The notes under the pieces were generated by a model. That model saw only the letters and a list, made by a program, of their open reading frames with translations. It was not told where the DNA came from and did not search any database. Shown in pieces: positions 1 to 9,458 of a stretch of 64,000 nucleotides of DNA. The position numbers and the translations under genes were made by a program. The stretch comes from an uncultured Clostridium sp. (GTDB taxonomy: Bacteria > Bacillota > Clostridia > TANB77 > CAG-508): assembly GCA_947569365.1 (NCBI GenBank), contig CANOSM010000003.1:1-64000 (forward strand), written 5' to 3'. Each line of letters opens with the position of its first letter. Within the stretch, counting starts at the first letter, position 1.

Positions 1-4
1 ATTA

Positions 5-31
5 GGTATATCTATATTATGTAGATATACC
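5..31. repeat. Short inverted repeat at window start
   Basis: Perfect 10-bp arms (GGTATATCTA and TAGATATACC) separated by 7 nt. No T-run follows, so a terminator is not well supported. It lies just upstream of a broken gene and may be a relic hairpin or a protein site. Confidence 0.4.
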
Positions 32-82
32 CACTCGATATGAAAAATAACCATATTTTAAGAGTATTCAACATAATAGTGA

Positions 83-522
83 GAAAAACGAATTTTAATA
101 GGTAATAGTTATGGAGAGATATCAAAGATAATAGAAGAGTATAGAAGCGGTTTTAACAAAGTATATATAAAATTGAATACTAAAACTAACAAAGAATTGA
201 TAAATTTGGCTATAGTTAAATTAAAAATAGAAGATGATTTTATAAATTATAAAATTAACGGATTTTTACAGGCGATACTAAAGTTAGAATTTATTAGTGA
301 GGAAGAATATAATTATATTGTATATGGAACAAATAATAAACAAAAATTAAATCTAATGAAAAAAGGTTTAACACATAATTTAATAAATAAATTTGATGAT
401 GATAATCAATTAAATAACTTATCATTTGATGAATATAATAATGTTATTGTAAATAATGATTTTAAGGAATATGTTACACATTAGATGATTTTTTAAAATT
501 TGAAATTAATAAATATATATAA
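83..522 (+). pseudogene. Frameshifted C-terminal remnant of a large DEAD/DEAH helicase-like protein
   Basis: An open frame runs from 83 to 484, but no good start codon with a ribosome site precedes it; the first candidate is a TTG at 173 with no Shine-Dalgarno. The frame ends at TAG 482-484. The neighbouring frame continues directly with DDFLKFEINKYI to a TAA at 520-522, so a one-base indel near 480 has split the C-terminus. The pattern FDEYxN...FKE...DxFxKFExxKY resembles, from memory, the extreme C-terminus of large clostridial DEAD/DEAH-box helicases. No helicase motifs are present because the rest is missing. The assignment is tentative; the break itself is read directly from the sequence. 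Confidence 0.45.
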
Positions 523-524
523 AA

Positions 525-550
525 TGGAAGTAGAAATACTTCTATTTTTT
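525..550 (+). terminator. Rho-independent terminator after the helicase remnant
   Basis: Stem GAAGTA / TACTTC with GAAA loop, extended by two weaker pairs, followed by TATTTTTT. Confidence 0.65.
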
Positions 551-627
551 GGGTAAATTTATTGAAAAAAATATATAGTTATGATATATAAATTTTAAGC
601 TTATAGTTTATATATGAGAGGTGAAAA

Positions 628-895
628 ATGAATGAATTTGGCAAATTTTTAAAAAAAGAAATTTCCAAAAATAAACTAAGTCAAAATAAATTTGCTGAAA
701 AGATAGGTATTTCCTCAAATGAAAATGGCAAATGCTTTAGATTTTGATGAAAATAAAAAAGTGAAATTTTTTAATATAATCGCAAAGGAAAAAAGAGATA
801 TTCCAAGTGATATTTATGCTGGAGTAATAAATGATGAGACCAAATGGAATGATGTAAGAAAAATTTTAAATAAAGGAGAAAGTGAAAATGATTAG
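628..895 (+). pseudogene. Broken Xre-family helix-turn-helix regulator
   Basis: The ATG at 628 has a GAGAGGTG ribosome site. It encodes a typical Xre N-terminus (SQNKFAEKIGIS, helices 1-2 of the HTH) and then stops at TGA 745-747 after 39 residues. From about 722 the +1 frame carries a typical regulator C-terminus (MANALDFDENKK..., RDIPSDIY..., KWNDVRKIL) ending at TAG 893-895. The middle, where the recognition helix and its following loop belong, is missing, so a small deletion plus frame change has destroyed the gene. It directly precedes and overlaps the start of the restriction-modification operon, where a controller-type regulator would be expected. Whether it ever controlled that operon is inference. 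Confidence 0.7.
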
Positions 896-2777
896 AACAG
901 ATATTATATCTATAATCGGAAGAAATTATTTAGTTAGCAATATAGAAAATGGAGAATTTAGTTATGTAAAAGCATTAAGAAGTATTGGCAAAAATATTAG
1001 AGATTTTCAGTATAATACCGATGGTACTCATCATCAAAATATTGATATAAGATTTGAAAATGATAGGTTAGTTGTTTTAGTGGAATGTAAAAACAAATTT
1101 TCAAGATGGGATAAAGGCGAGATCCAAAGACAACTACAAGAATATGTTAGATATGAAAAAGAATATACTGAAAAAAGAATTGTTGCAATCTTAGCCGAAA
1201 CAGAAGGTGATGAAGTTTGGACTTGGTATGGAGGTTCAGTAATTATAGATGATCAACATAGAAAATTACAAGAGAGAACAATAAAAAGTTTTGAAGAATA
1301 TGAAAATTTATGCTTTGGAAAAATAAATAATAAAATAAAAATAGTAGATTCAATAAAACAGTTAAATGAATTATTGCACTCAAATAATATTAATGAGAGA
1401 TTGAGAAGTCAATTTGTTGGAACATGTTTATTAGCAATAAAAAATGGATTACAATATAAAAATATTAATGAATCAATAGATAGAGAAAAAGGTCAAAGAC
1501 TAACTAAGGTTCAAGTAATAATTAAAGGAATAACTGACATTCTAAGTGGTTTATTAGCAAAAGATTTTGAAGAAGATGATAATAGTGAATCAAGATTAAA
1601 TAAAGCAGAAAAAATTTCTGCTTTGAATAGAAGGGTTTTAGAAGATCAAGATGTTCAAAATTTAAATTATGAAGATTTTAAACAAATATTAGAATTTATA
1701 GATGAAAATATTATACCATATATTGATGATAGTAGTACAGCAGGACAAGACTTGTTAAATCTGTTTTTTACAACATTTAATAAATATGTTGGAAAATCAG
1801 ATAAAAATCAAGCATTTACACCAGATCATATATGTGATTTCATGTCTAAAGCAGTTGGAGTAAATAAAAATTCTATTGTATTAGATCCATGTTGTGGGAG
1901 TGGAGCTTTCTTAGTAAGAGCTATGACTGATGCTATGGATGATTGTGATAATGAAAGTCAAAGAACAAATGTAAAAAGACATCAAATATATGGTATTGAA
2001 TATGAAGATGGTGCATTTGGTTTATCTTCAACAAATATGCTAATACATGGAGATGGAAATAGTAATGTAGTAAAAGATTCTATGTTTGACAGAAAAGAGT
2101 GGATTCAAGATAAAAATATTAATATTGTACTTATGAATCCCCCATATAATGCAACTAAAAATCAAAGTAATCCTAAATTTGCACAAACATGGTCTTCATC
2201 AACAAAAGAAGACCCATCAAAAGGCTTCCATTATGTAGAATGGATTGCAAGACATGTTTCTAGTAATTGTAAAATGGCAGTATTATTACCAATGCAATGT
2301 GCCATTGGTAATGGGACGGTTATTAAAGAGTTTAAGAAGAAAATGCTAGATAATTATACATTAGATGCTGTGTTCTCATTGCCAAATGAAATGTTTTATC
2401 CAGGAGCTTCGGCAACAGCATGTTGTATGATTTTTGACTTATCACAAAGACATGAAAGAACAAATAGAGACACATTTTTTGGCTATTTTAAAGATGATAA
2501 ATTTATTAAAAGAAAAGGTACTGGAAGAATAGAAAAAACAGATAATAATGGAAAAAGTTTATGGGTTGAAACTGAAGAAAAATGGTTATATTTATATAAA
2601 AATAGAATAACAGAACCAGGATTGTCAGTAACCCATAAAGTAAATGAAAATGATGAATGGTTAGCAGAAGCATATATGGAAACTGACTATAATGATTTAA
2701 GTGAAAATGATTTTCAAAATTCAATAAATAATTATCTTGCTTATCTAATTAAGAAAGGAGATATATATGAAAAATAA
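888..2777 (+). CDS. BcgI-like bifunctional restriction endonuclease / N6-adenine methyltransferase subunit
   Basis: A single polypeptide of about 629 residues with two activities. The N-terminal 150 residues hold a PD-(D/E)xK-type nuclease signature (D53 in NIDIRF, then E66-x-K68 in LVECK). The centre and C-terminus form a gamma-class N6-adenine methylase: SAM motif DPCCGSGAF near residue 335 and catalytic NPPYN near 420. The length and nuclease-methylase fusion, with a separate 342-residue specificity gene next door, match my recollection of BcgI A (about 637 aa) and B (about 341 aa), a type IIB enzyme that cuts on both sides of its site. A plain type I HsdM is the main alternative, but no HsdR is present. 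ATG 888 is chosen because GGAG at 875-878 sits 9 nt upstream; the in-frame GTG at 882 is too close. No frameshift is seen. Confidence 0.8.
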   Translation: MIRTDIISIIGRNYLVSNIENGEFSYVKALRSIGKNIRDFQYNTDGTHHQNIDIRFENDRLVVLVECKNKFSRWDKGEIQRQLQEYVRYEKEYTEKRIVAILAETEGDEVWTWYGGSVIIDDQHRKLQERTIKSFEEYENLCFGKINNKIKIVDSIKQLNELLHSNNINERLRSQFVGTCLLAIKNGLQYKNINESIDREKGQRLTKVQVIIKGITDILSGLLAKDFEEDDNSESRLNKAEKISALNRRVLEDQDVQNLNYEDFKQILEFIDENIIPYIDDSSTAGQDLLNLFFTTFNKYVGKSDKNQAFTPDHICDFMSKAVGVNKNSIVLDPCCGSGAFLVRAMTDAMDDCDNESQRTNVKRHQIYGIEYEDGAFGLSSTNMLIHGDGNSNVVKDSMFDRKEWIQDKNINIVLMNPPYNATKNQSNPKFAQTWSSSTKEDPSKGFHYVEWIARHVSSNCKMAVLLPMQCAIGNGTVIKEFKKKMLDNYTLDAVFSLPNEMFYPGASATACCMIFDLSQRHERTNRDTFFGYFKDDKFIKRKGTGRIEKTDNNGKSLWVETEEKWLYLYKNRITEPGLSVTHKVNENDEWLAEAYMETDYNDLSENDFQNSINNYLAYLIKKGDIYEK

Positions 2778-3795
2778 CAATCCTACATTTAAAATAATTA
2801 GATTTGGAGAATTAATAAAATCAGAAAATATATATAAATCCTATGCATATACCAAAGAAGAATTAGAGTTAAGAGAGTACAATGAAGAAAATACAATTCC
2901 TTTTGTATCAAGGACAGAACTTAATAATTGTGTTGATAGTTTTGCTGTTGATAATGGATTAGAAAGAATAGAAGCAGGAAATGCAATTGTTATTGGAGAT
3001 ACAACAGCTACAGTTGCATATCAAAAAGAAAGATTTATAACAGGAGATCATATTGTTGTAATAAGGGCAGATTGGTTGAATGAATATACTGGACTATATA
3101 TAGTTACACTTCTAAATAAGGAAAAGTTCAGATATTCATATGGAAGAGCTTTTTTAAAGGATACAATATATAATACAAAATTAAAAATACCTTTTAACAG
3201 TGAAGGAAATCCAGATTATGAATATATGGAAAAATTTATTAAAAGACTAAAGAGTGCTAAAATAACAACAAAAAATAAAATTTCTAAAAAAATGAAATTA
3301 GATGTGAATGAATGGAAAGAATATAATATTCCTACTTTGTTTGATGTAAATGCAGGAATATATCATTATAAATCAGAATATGATAAGGGATTTACGCCAT
3401 ATATTAGTGCTACTAATAAAAATAATGGAGTTACAGAATATATTGATTTAGATTCAGATTTTAGTGGAAATGTCATAACAACAGAAAAAATTAATTGTAT
3501 GGCTTTTTTCCAAAAGGATAATTTTTGTGCTACAAGTGATGTGAATATATTAAGACCTAAATTTCAAATAAATATATATATTGCTTTATTTATTTGTAGT
3601 GTTATTAATTATAATGAAAATTACAGATGGAATTATGGGAGACAGTGTAGAGTTAATGATACCAAAACAATAAAATTAAAATTACCATCTAAATATGAAC
3701 CAAACCTTGAGTATGCCAATGATGAAGGGTATGTACCAGATTTTGAATATATGGAAAATTATATAAAATCTTTGCCATATGGTGATAGAATCTAA
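2767..3795 (+). CDS. DNA specificity (S / BcgI B-like) subunit of the restriction-modification system
   Basis: Expected to bind the methylase-nuclease subunit and recognise the bipartite target. It overlaps the upstream gene by 11 nt, with AGGAG ahead of the ATG, indicating translational coupling. The 342-residue protein has two similar halves: each carries a target-recognition-like stretch (F/YTPYISAT-type in the second half) and ends in a related helical motif, NPDYEYMEKFIKRLK (about residues 150-165) and VPDFEYMENYIKSLP (about 322-336). Two target-recognition domains separated by conserved helices is the hallmark of HsdS/BcgI-B. It appears intact. The actual recognition sequence cannot be deduced by eye. 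Confidence 0.78.
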   Translation: MKNNNPTFKIIRFGELIKSENIYKSYAYTKEELELREYNEENTIPFVSRTELNNCVDSFAVDNGLERIEAGNAIVIGDTTATVAYQKERFITGDHIVVIRADWLNEYTGLYIVTLLNKEKFRYSYGRAFLKDTIYNTKLKIPFNSEGNPDYEYMEKFIKRLKSAKITTKNKISKKMKLDVNEWKEYNIPTLFDVNAGIYHYKSEYDKGFTPYISATNKNNGVTEYIDLDSDFSGNVITTEKINCMAFFQKDNFCATSDVNILRPKFQINIYIALFICSVINYNENYRWNYGRQCRVNDTKTIKLKLPSKYEPNLEYANDEGYVPDFEYMENYIKSLPYGDRI

Positions 3796-3818
3796 TATAG
3801 ATAGGAGAAAAAAATATA

Positions 3819-5419
3819 TGTGAATTATTAGGAGATAAGAAGTCGGATTTTATTATTCCCGATTACCAAAGGCCTTATGCATGGACGGAAGAAGAATGTC
3901 AAACATTATGGGAAGATATATTTGAGTTCTCTTTTCCAGAGAAAAAATATAATAAGTTTAACAATGAGGAAGAATATTATTTAGGACCAATTGTAACATT
4001 TAAAAACACTCACGGAAAATTGGAAGTAATATATGGACAACAAAGATTAACGACACTAATGCTTTTATTAAAAGTATTTTATGTTAGATTTGGCTAGATG
4101 AGAACTGAAGAATCAATGAAAACAAAAGAATTAATTGCAAAATGTTTATGGAAGACAGATGAGTTTGGAACAGCAAATTTAAATGAATTAAAAATTTATT
4201 CAGAAGTTGCAACAGATAATGATAAAGAAGAGTTTTTAGAAATTTTAAAACAGGTATAGTAAATGAAAATTAAAAAAGCAAATATGCAAATAATTATAGG
4301 TTCTTCCAAAAGAAATAGAAGAATTTTTAAGTGATTTTCTAGATGTTTTCTCTTATTTACCTATTAGAATATTAAATAATTGTATTTTATTATATAGAAG
4401 CTGATAATCAAAATACTGCTTTAAGAATATTTTCAACTTTAAATGATAGAGGCTTACCTTTATCAGATGCTGATATATTCAAGGCACAATTTTATAATAA
4501 AGGAAAGAAAGATGCTTTTATAAAAAATGGAAAGAATTAGAAGAAATTTGCGAAAAGATTTTTAAACCTCAACAAGGTACTTCAATGGATGAGTTATTTA
4601 CTAGATATATGTATTATGAAAGAGCAAAGCAAGGAAATAAATCTTCTACAACAGAGGCTTTAAGAAAATTTTATGAAAAAGATGATTACGCAATATTAAA
4701 AAATATTCAAACATTGGATAATTTATCTGCTTTGGCTGATTTTTGGAATGATATATCAAATCAAGATGAAGAAAGATTTTCCAAAAAAATATTAAGAAAA
4801 TTATTTATTCTTAATTATGCTCCTAATGGAATGTGGAACTATTTTGTTTCAGTATATTTTATGCAAAATAAAAATGCTAATAATCAATTAGATGAAGAAA
4901 AATTTTATAACTTCCTTGATACTATGATTCCATTTATATGGGCTTATGTAATATACAATCCTGGTGTAAATGCTTTAAGAACTCTATTGAAAATTACAGA
5001 TATTTAAACCAAAGACCAATAACAAATCTATGCTAATATGGTGGGCTTTTCAAAATGAAAGTCAAGAATTACTTGAATTATCAAATATATTTGAAATAGA
5101 GCATATATTTGCCAAAAATAGACAAGAAAATGAAAGGAACTTAACAAATCCAGATAATTTGGAGACACTAGGAAATAAATCTTTATTAGAAAAACGAATA
5201 AATATAAGAGCTTCAGATTATAGATTTGAAGATAAAGTAAAATATTATAAAGGATTTACAAATTTAAGGGGAGTACATAAAGAAGAAACAAAAATAAATG
5301 AATTATTACTTATAGCTAGTAATAGAAATGATTACACAGAAGAAGATATAAAAAATAGAAATAATGAAATAATAGAATCTTTCCTTAATTATATGAAGAA
5401 CAAAAACTTAATTAAATAG
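3819..5419 (+). pseudogene. Decayed DUF262/DUF1524 (GmrSD-like) restriction protein
   Basis: Intact members pair a ParB-like DUF262 nucleotide-dependent domain with an HNH-type DUF1524 nuclease and restrict modified phage DNA. The pieces appear in correct order: IIPDYQRPYAWTEEE then IYGQQRLTTLM (3819-4097, stopped by TAG), a continuation 4098-4260, IEEFLSDFLDVFSYLPIR in another frame near 4318-4380, TALRIFSTLNDRGLPLSDAD to TAG near 4540, then 4540-5007 (MDELFTRYMYYE...) and 5030-5419 with the HNH-like IEHIFAKNR...N..NLETLGNKSLLE. At least four frame breaks or stops separate them. The start codon is also lost: the ATG at 3818 reads straight into TGA. It follows the specificity gene by about 20 nt, so it was probably co-transcribed with it. 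Confidence 0.85.
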
Positions 5420-5472
5420 TACAAAAAGAATAAATACAAATTGATTATAAATTATTTTTAAAGTGCAATTTT

Positions 5473-5515
5473 AAAATCCTAAAGTGCAATTTTTGCACTT
5501 TAGGATTTTATCTTT
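5473..5515. terminator. Bidirectional terminator between convergent genes
   Basis: Near-perfect 17-bp stem (AAAATCCTAAAGTGCAA pairing with TTGCACTTTAGGATTTT) with a three-base loop, lying between the plus-strand restriction pseudogene and the minus-strand TnpV pair. The flanking A-run and T-rich tail suit termination from both sides. Confidence 0.75.
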
Positions 5516-5554
5516 ATATTGAATATTTATTATAACATTGGTGTGATAACTGAA

Positions 5555-5848
5555 TTATTCCTCTATACATCCCACAATCATCTGCACACCATCAACAAAT
5601 CCATTTCTATAAAATTTATCATTCCAATAGCAAAGATAATCTAAAAAATTTTCATCCAATATTTCTAACTGCTTTTGAACATATTTTTTGTTTTGTTTAG
5701 GAACATTTTTTAAAATCTTTTCAGAAATCTCATCAATGCAAATAGTATGTTTTTTATCTTCATCTGTAGTATATCCTAATAAAGAATCTTCTCTAGTAGA
5801 TAACAAATCACTTAAAATATCATCTGTATTTACTTTTCTAAAACTCAT
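5555..5848 (-). CDS. Hypothetical 97-residue protein
   Basis: I do not recognise this protein. The ATG at 5848 is preferred over the longer frame because AGGAGG lies 9 nt upstream of it. The product is small, soluble and acidic in its first half. It ends with a motif rich in aromatic residues (LCYWNDKFYRNGFVDGVQMIVGC) that is typical in style of small mobile-element accessory proteins, but no family is claimed. It starts 14 nt after the TnpV stop on the same strand, so the two probably form one operon and were probably acquired together. Confidence 0.6.
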   Translation of the reverse strand: MSFRKVNTDDILSDLLSTREDSLLGYTTDEDKKHTICIDEISEKILKNVPKQNKKYVQKQLEILDENFLDYLCYWNDKFYRNGFVDGVQMIVGCIEE

Positions 5849-5861
5849 CTCAAAAATCCTC

Positions 5862-6224
5862 CTACATATAAATAATTTTATTATAAACAATTTCTTCAGC
5901 TCTGTTTTTAATGTTATTCATAGCTTGAACCCAAGCAAGTTGATCGTTACTTTTTAAATCTTCATTAATATTCTCAGACTTAGCTAATTGATTAATAATA
6001 GTATCAATTCTTTCAATAGCAGATTCTTCAATATCAGAAAGATGTTTAGATAGTGTTCCATTTATCATAAGCTCAGTATATAAGCCCTTTTTGTATTCTT
6101 TAATATAATTTAATCTTAATCTTAATCTCCCATATTTACCAATTCGATAATCCTTATTAGAATTCTCCAAAATTAAATCAGGAATCAAATAATCTCCTTC
6201 TTTGTGATAAGTAATTTTATTCAT
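5862..6224 (-). CDS. tnpV: TnpV-family transposon-encoded protein
   Basis: The 120-residue product matches the TnpV pattern from memory: an opening ITYHKEGDYLIPDL, a central IGKYGRLRLRLNYIKEYK, and a C-terminus AWVQAMNNIKNRAEEIV. TnpV proteins occur in Tn4451/ICE-type mobile elements of Clostridia; their biochemical role is not established. The start at 6224 is chosen over the longer frame (to 6407) because GGAG sits 9 nt upstream and the extension is unlike the family. No transposase, resolvase or terminal repeat is seen nearby, so this is a stranded fragment of an element. Confidence 0.75.
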   Translation of the reverse strand: MNKITYHKEGDYLIPDLILENSNKDYRIGKYGRLRLRLNYIKEYKKGLYTELMINGTLSKHLSDIEESAIERIDTIINQLAKSENINEDLKSNDQLAWVQAMNNIKNRAEEIVYNKIIYM

Positions 6225-6738
6225 TTTCAAAATCTCCAAAATAAATTTTAGGTCTCCCGTTTTATCTAAAATATGTAATTTAAGGAATACAAAATTTTTT
6301 ATCAAAAATTTTATATATTTAGGCTGTAACAAATAAAATTTTAACAGCCTAAGCATTGGGTAAAAGTTGGGGAAAAATTTCTCAAAAAAGTTCAAAAAGC
6401 AACACAAATGTTCTAAAATTCATTTCCGCAATTTTTATTGATATATCAGCTAAAACTATTGATTCACTAAATTACAAATCCCTGTCAACCCATTCTCATA
6501 ACCCGAAGGTAGTAAATTAATAAATATTTAATTAATGAAGTATTAAGTAAAGTCTATATTAATCATAATATTCCTATGATAATAAAAATAAAATTTATAA
6601 AGTACAAAGTTTATTAAAAAATAATTAATTATCCACAGAGGATTAACAAATTGGGGAAAACATGAATAAAAACTTTTATATTTCTTTTTTAAAAAACATA
6701 TGTTAATATATACTAAAAATAAAAGGATTATAAAAATA
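6225..6738. other. Intergenic region with an inverted repeat
   Basis: About 500 nt with no convincing gene. It contains 9-bp arms TTAGGCTGT (6319-6327) and ACAGCCTAA (6344-6352) with a 16-nt loop, and a run of GGGGAAAA-type motifs near 6372 and 6652. The segment is divergent between the tnpV pair and the glycosyltransferase gene, so promoters for both should lie here, but none is clear-cut. Confidence 0.4.
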
Positions 6739-8211
6739 ATGGAAAATGTGAAAAATAGAAATATGAAAAAAATATTAAAATATGAGTATTATATAATATC
6801 TATAATTCTAATAAGCATCTATACATATTTAATGTGTTTTAAAGTTAATTTTTATCCTTATGATGAATCGTGGAATTTTCAGAACATGTATAAAATTTCT
6901 GAGGGAATGACCATATATAAAGATGCAAATGTTATAATTACACCTTTATTTTTTATTATAGGACAATTATTTTTTAAAATATTAACACCAACAATAATGA
7001 CATTTAGAATATACAATCTCATATTATGTCTAATATTATATTCGTTAATATTTGTAATATTGAATAAACAAATAAAATCAAAATTAAGATCATTTTTGTA
7101 TCTAGTACTTTTCCTAAATTTTTCAATAGGTACTGTTACAGAAGGGGCAAACTATAACGTACTTGCTTTCATATTTGTTTGTGTAGGAATATTAACATTT
7201 TTTTATAAAAGACAATCAAGATATTATCATTATTATCAGGGACTAATTGTATTCTTGTGTTTTTTTACAAAACATAATATAGGAGCATTATATGGAATTG
7301 GATTATTAGTATATGAAATAATATTTTCAAAAAATAATTATATAAAGAATAATATTAAGAAATTTATTGCATTTATAATACCAGTATTTATTTATATAAT
7401 ATATTTAGTAATGAACAATAATCTATATAATTTCATAAATTACGTTTTTTTAGGAATGGGTAGCTTTATAAATAATATAGCTGTTGAATGGAGTAGTTTA
7501 TTATTACTCATTTGTCCAATGACGTTATTATTATATATTTTTACAAGAAAAATTAACAAAAAATATGACTTTACAGAAATGAATTTTATATCTATTATAA
7601 GCATATTTTTATTATTTGTAGCATTTCCAATATCTAATGAATATCACAATTGTTTAGGATTAATAGCAACAATGATATTATTAGTAAGTATTATTGATAT
7701 ATTTGTTATATCAGAAATTATTAGTGAAAAATATCAATGGAGTATAAAAGCAATAACATTAGTATTATTAAGTATACTGTTATTACAAAGTATAAGTTTT
7801 GTATATTCTGAGGGAGAGAAGTATTATTTTATAGACTCAGAGGTGTATAAAAACATACCATTAGATAATGATTCTTATAATAGAATTAATGAATTAAATG
7901 AATATATAAATAAGAGAGAGTATAACAATAAAAAAGTAGTAATTTTATCATATGATACATCTTTAATTAATATATATAGAGCTAATTTTAATGGAATCAA
8001 AGATTTAATTTTTGTAGGGAATTTAGGAAAAAATGGAACTAATGAGATAATAGAAGAAATAAAAAATTCAGAAAACACATTATATTTAGTTAAAAAAGAT
8101 AAAGATGATTACTTTTTGCAAGAAATTACAGAGATTATCGAGTTTGTAAAAGATAATTTAGAAAAACAAGAAGAAATAGTAGATTATGAAGTATATTCTA
8201 GTATTAACTAA
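6739..8211 (+). CDS. Polytopic membrane protein, GT39/ArnT-like (GT-C fold) glycosyltransferase candidate
   Basis: About 490 residues with roughly ten or more hydrophobic segments and a more polar C-terminal domain of about 110 residues. Just after the first membrane helix, the outer loop carries FYPYDESWNFQNMYKISEG. An acidic DE pair in this first loop is characteristic of GT-C enzymes of the PMT/ArnT type, which use polyprenyl-phosphate sugars on the outer membrane face. The start at 6739 follows an AAAGGA site, though at a rather long 11 nt; the ATG at 6700 has no ribosome site. No partner sugar genes lie beside it, so acceptor and donor are unknown. The enzyme class is inferred from topology and one motif. 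Confidence 0.6.
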   Translation: MENVKNRNMKKILKYEYYIISIILISIYTYLMCFKVNFYPYDESWNFQNMYKISEGMTIYKDANVIITPLFFIIGQLFFKILTPTIMTFRIYNLILCLILYSLIFVILNKQIKSKLRSFLYLVLFLNFSIGTVTEGANYNVLAFIFVCVGILTFFYKRQSRYYHYYQGLIVFLCFFTKHNIGALYGIGLLVYEIIFSKNNYIKNNIKKFIAFIIPVFIYIIYLVMNNNLYNFINYVFLGMGSFINNIAVEWSSLLLLICPMTLLLYIFTRKINKKYDFTEMNFISIISIFLLFVAFPISNEYHNCLGLIATMILLVSIIDIFVISEIISEKYQWSIKAITLVLLSILLLQSISFVYSEGEKYYFIDSEVYKNIPLDNDSYNRINELNEYINKREYNNKKVVILSYDTSLINIYRANFNGIKDLIFVGNLGKNGTNEIIEEIKNSENTLYLVKKDKDDYFLQEITEIIEFVKDNLEKQEEIVDYEVYSSIN

Positions 8212-8302
8212 TATAAGATAATAGATTTATTAATAATTATAAAAGTAAAGTATTTATAGTATAGTTATACATAGAGATCCAAATATTACAAATTTAATAT
8301 AC

Positions 8303-8331
8303 TTTACATAATATAAATTTTATGGTATTAT
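8303..8331 (+). promoter_or_regulatory. Sigma-A-type promoter for the P-loop kinase gene
   Basis: TTTACA, 17-nt spacer, TATTAT; the start codon lies 31 nt downstream of the -10 box. Confidence 0.55.
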
Positions 8332-8361
8332 AAAAGATACAAAATATTTTGGAGGTGTCTT

Positions 8362-8943
8362 ATGCGCCATATAATATATCAAGACTTTGATACTATTAAT
8401 ATTCCTAACGGAAGTATTGTACTCCTATGTGGTGTGCAGAACTGTGGGAAAAGTACTTGGGCAGAAAAACACTTTTCAGAAGAATGCATAATAAATACAG
8501 ATGATATCTTTTATGAAATACTAGAGAAATATTCACCTGAGAAGATATCTTTGGATGAAGCGGAGATTTTAACTAGTCTTGAAATCAAACGCTTAATTAA
8601 GAAGTCAAAGAAAAATAATCCATACACTGTAGTAGATGCAGTGCCTTTGGAATGTAATGAGCGGTATCAGTGGATAAAAAGCTTTTGTAATGATTTTGAT
8701 AATATAGTTCTTATTATTTTCAAAATCAATATTTTTGAAGTTTTATCTCATCCACGTAAGCCAGAATCTCATCTTGATGATAAATGGGGTATTACATTTC
8801 CACCTATAGATTATATTATGATAATGAATCATAGATTATTACAGGAAATAAAAAATGGATTAATAGCTTTAGGAGTTAACTCTGTATATATTATGAAAAC
8901 AGAGATAATTGATTCTGTAGAGTGTAATATACTAAATGAATAA
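8362..8943 (+). CDS. P-loop kinase-like protein (polynucleotide-kinase / zeta-toxin style)
   Basis: 193 residues with a clear Walker A, GVQNCGKST, at about residues 24-32, followed by an INTDDI segment. That is the arrangement of small P-loop kinases that phosphorylate polynucleotide ends or small molecules. A further polar segment (HPRKPESHLDDKWG) could be a lid. GGAGGTG lies 7 nt upstream of the ATG. The gene stands alone behind its own promoter, with no antitoxin-like partner. The true substrate is not evident; toxin function is possible but unsupported without a cognate antitoxin. Confidence 0.6.
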   Translation: MRHIIYQDFDTINIPNGSIVLLCGVQNCGKSTWAEKHFSEECIINTDDIFYEILEKYSPEKISLDEAEILTSLEIKRLIKKSKKNNPYTVVDAVPLECNERYQWIKSFCNDFDNIVLIIFKINIFEVLSHPRKPESHLDDKWGITFPPIDYIMIMNHRLLQEIKNGLIALGVNSVYIMKTEIIDSVECNILNE

Positions 8944-9398
8944 AAAACTCTAGAATTTTTATAATAGAGTTTACCCATATATAAAATCCTGCTTTTAAGT
9001 AATATATAATAGATTAAATATTTATTGTATATTATGAAATAGCAGGATTTATAAATAGATGAAATTATTTAATTCAAGTGAAATTTTTATATTTTATTTT
9101 AAGTATTTATCAAATTTATACATAATTATTCCAATCAAATTAATTGTTTTATAAATAATGATTTTCTGATAAAATTTAATTTTTTAATATATAACAGAAT
9201 ACTTTTCTATAAATTAATTATTTTCTATAAAACTATTCCTATAAAATATATATATAAAATACTAAATTTTAATAGTAATTAAAATTATTATTAAGAATAA
9301 GATATTAAAAAGTATATTCTTGTACAAAAACATTTAACATAATATGGTAAAAATGGAATTATTTTTATTACATTAATATTAAATTTTAACATAAAAAG
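8944..9398. other. AT-rich intergenic region before the secretion operon
   Basis: No gene is seen. It holds a weak hairpin right after the kinase stop (AAACTCTA/TAGAGTTT, 8945-8972, no T-run) and a separated inverted repeat AAATCCTGCT (8984-8993) / AGCAGGATTT (9041-9050). The rest is long A/T tracts ending in the promoter at 9399. Confidence 0.4.
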
Positions 9399-9427
9399 TT
9401 GAATAATACACATAAATGGAATATAAT
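9399..9427 (+). promoter_or_regulatory. Promoter of the type IV secretion-like operon
   Basis: TTGAAT, 17-nt spacer, perfect TATAAT, 31 nt ahead of the first start codon. It is the only good promoter I see before the ten-gene run, whose intergenic gaps are all under 50 nt. Confidence 0.7.
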
Positions 9428-9458
9428 AGAATTAAGTAACTAAAATGGGGGAATTTGT

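Noticed and set aside
8362..8943. Zeta-type toxin of a toxin-antitoxin pair
   Set aside because: A Walker A kinase fold alone is insufficient; no antitoxin ORF is adjacent.
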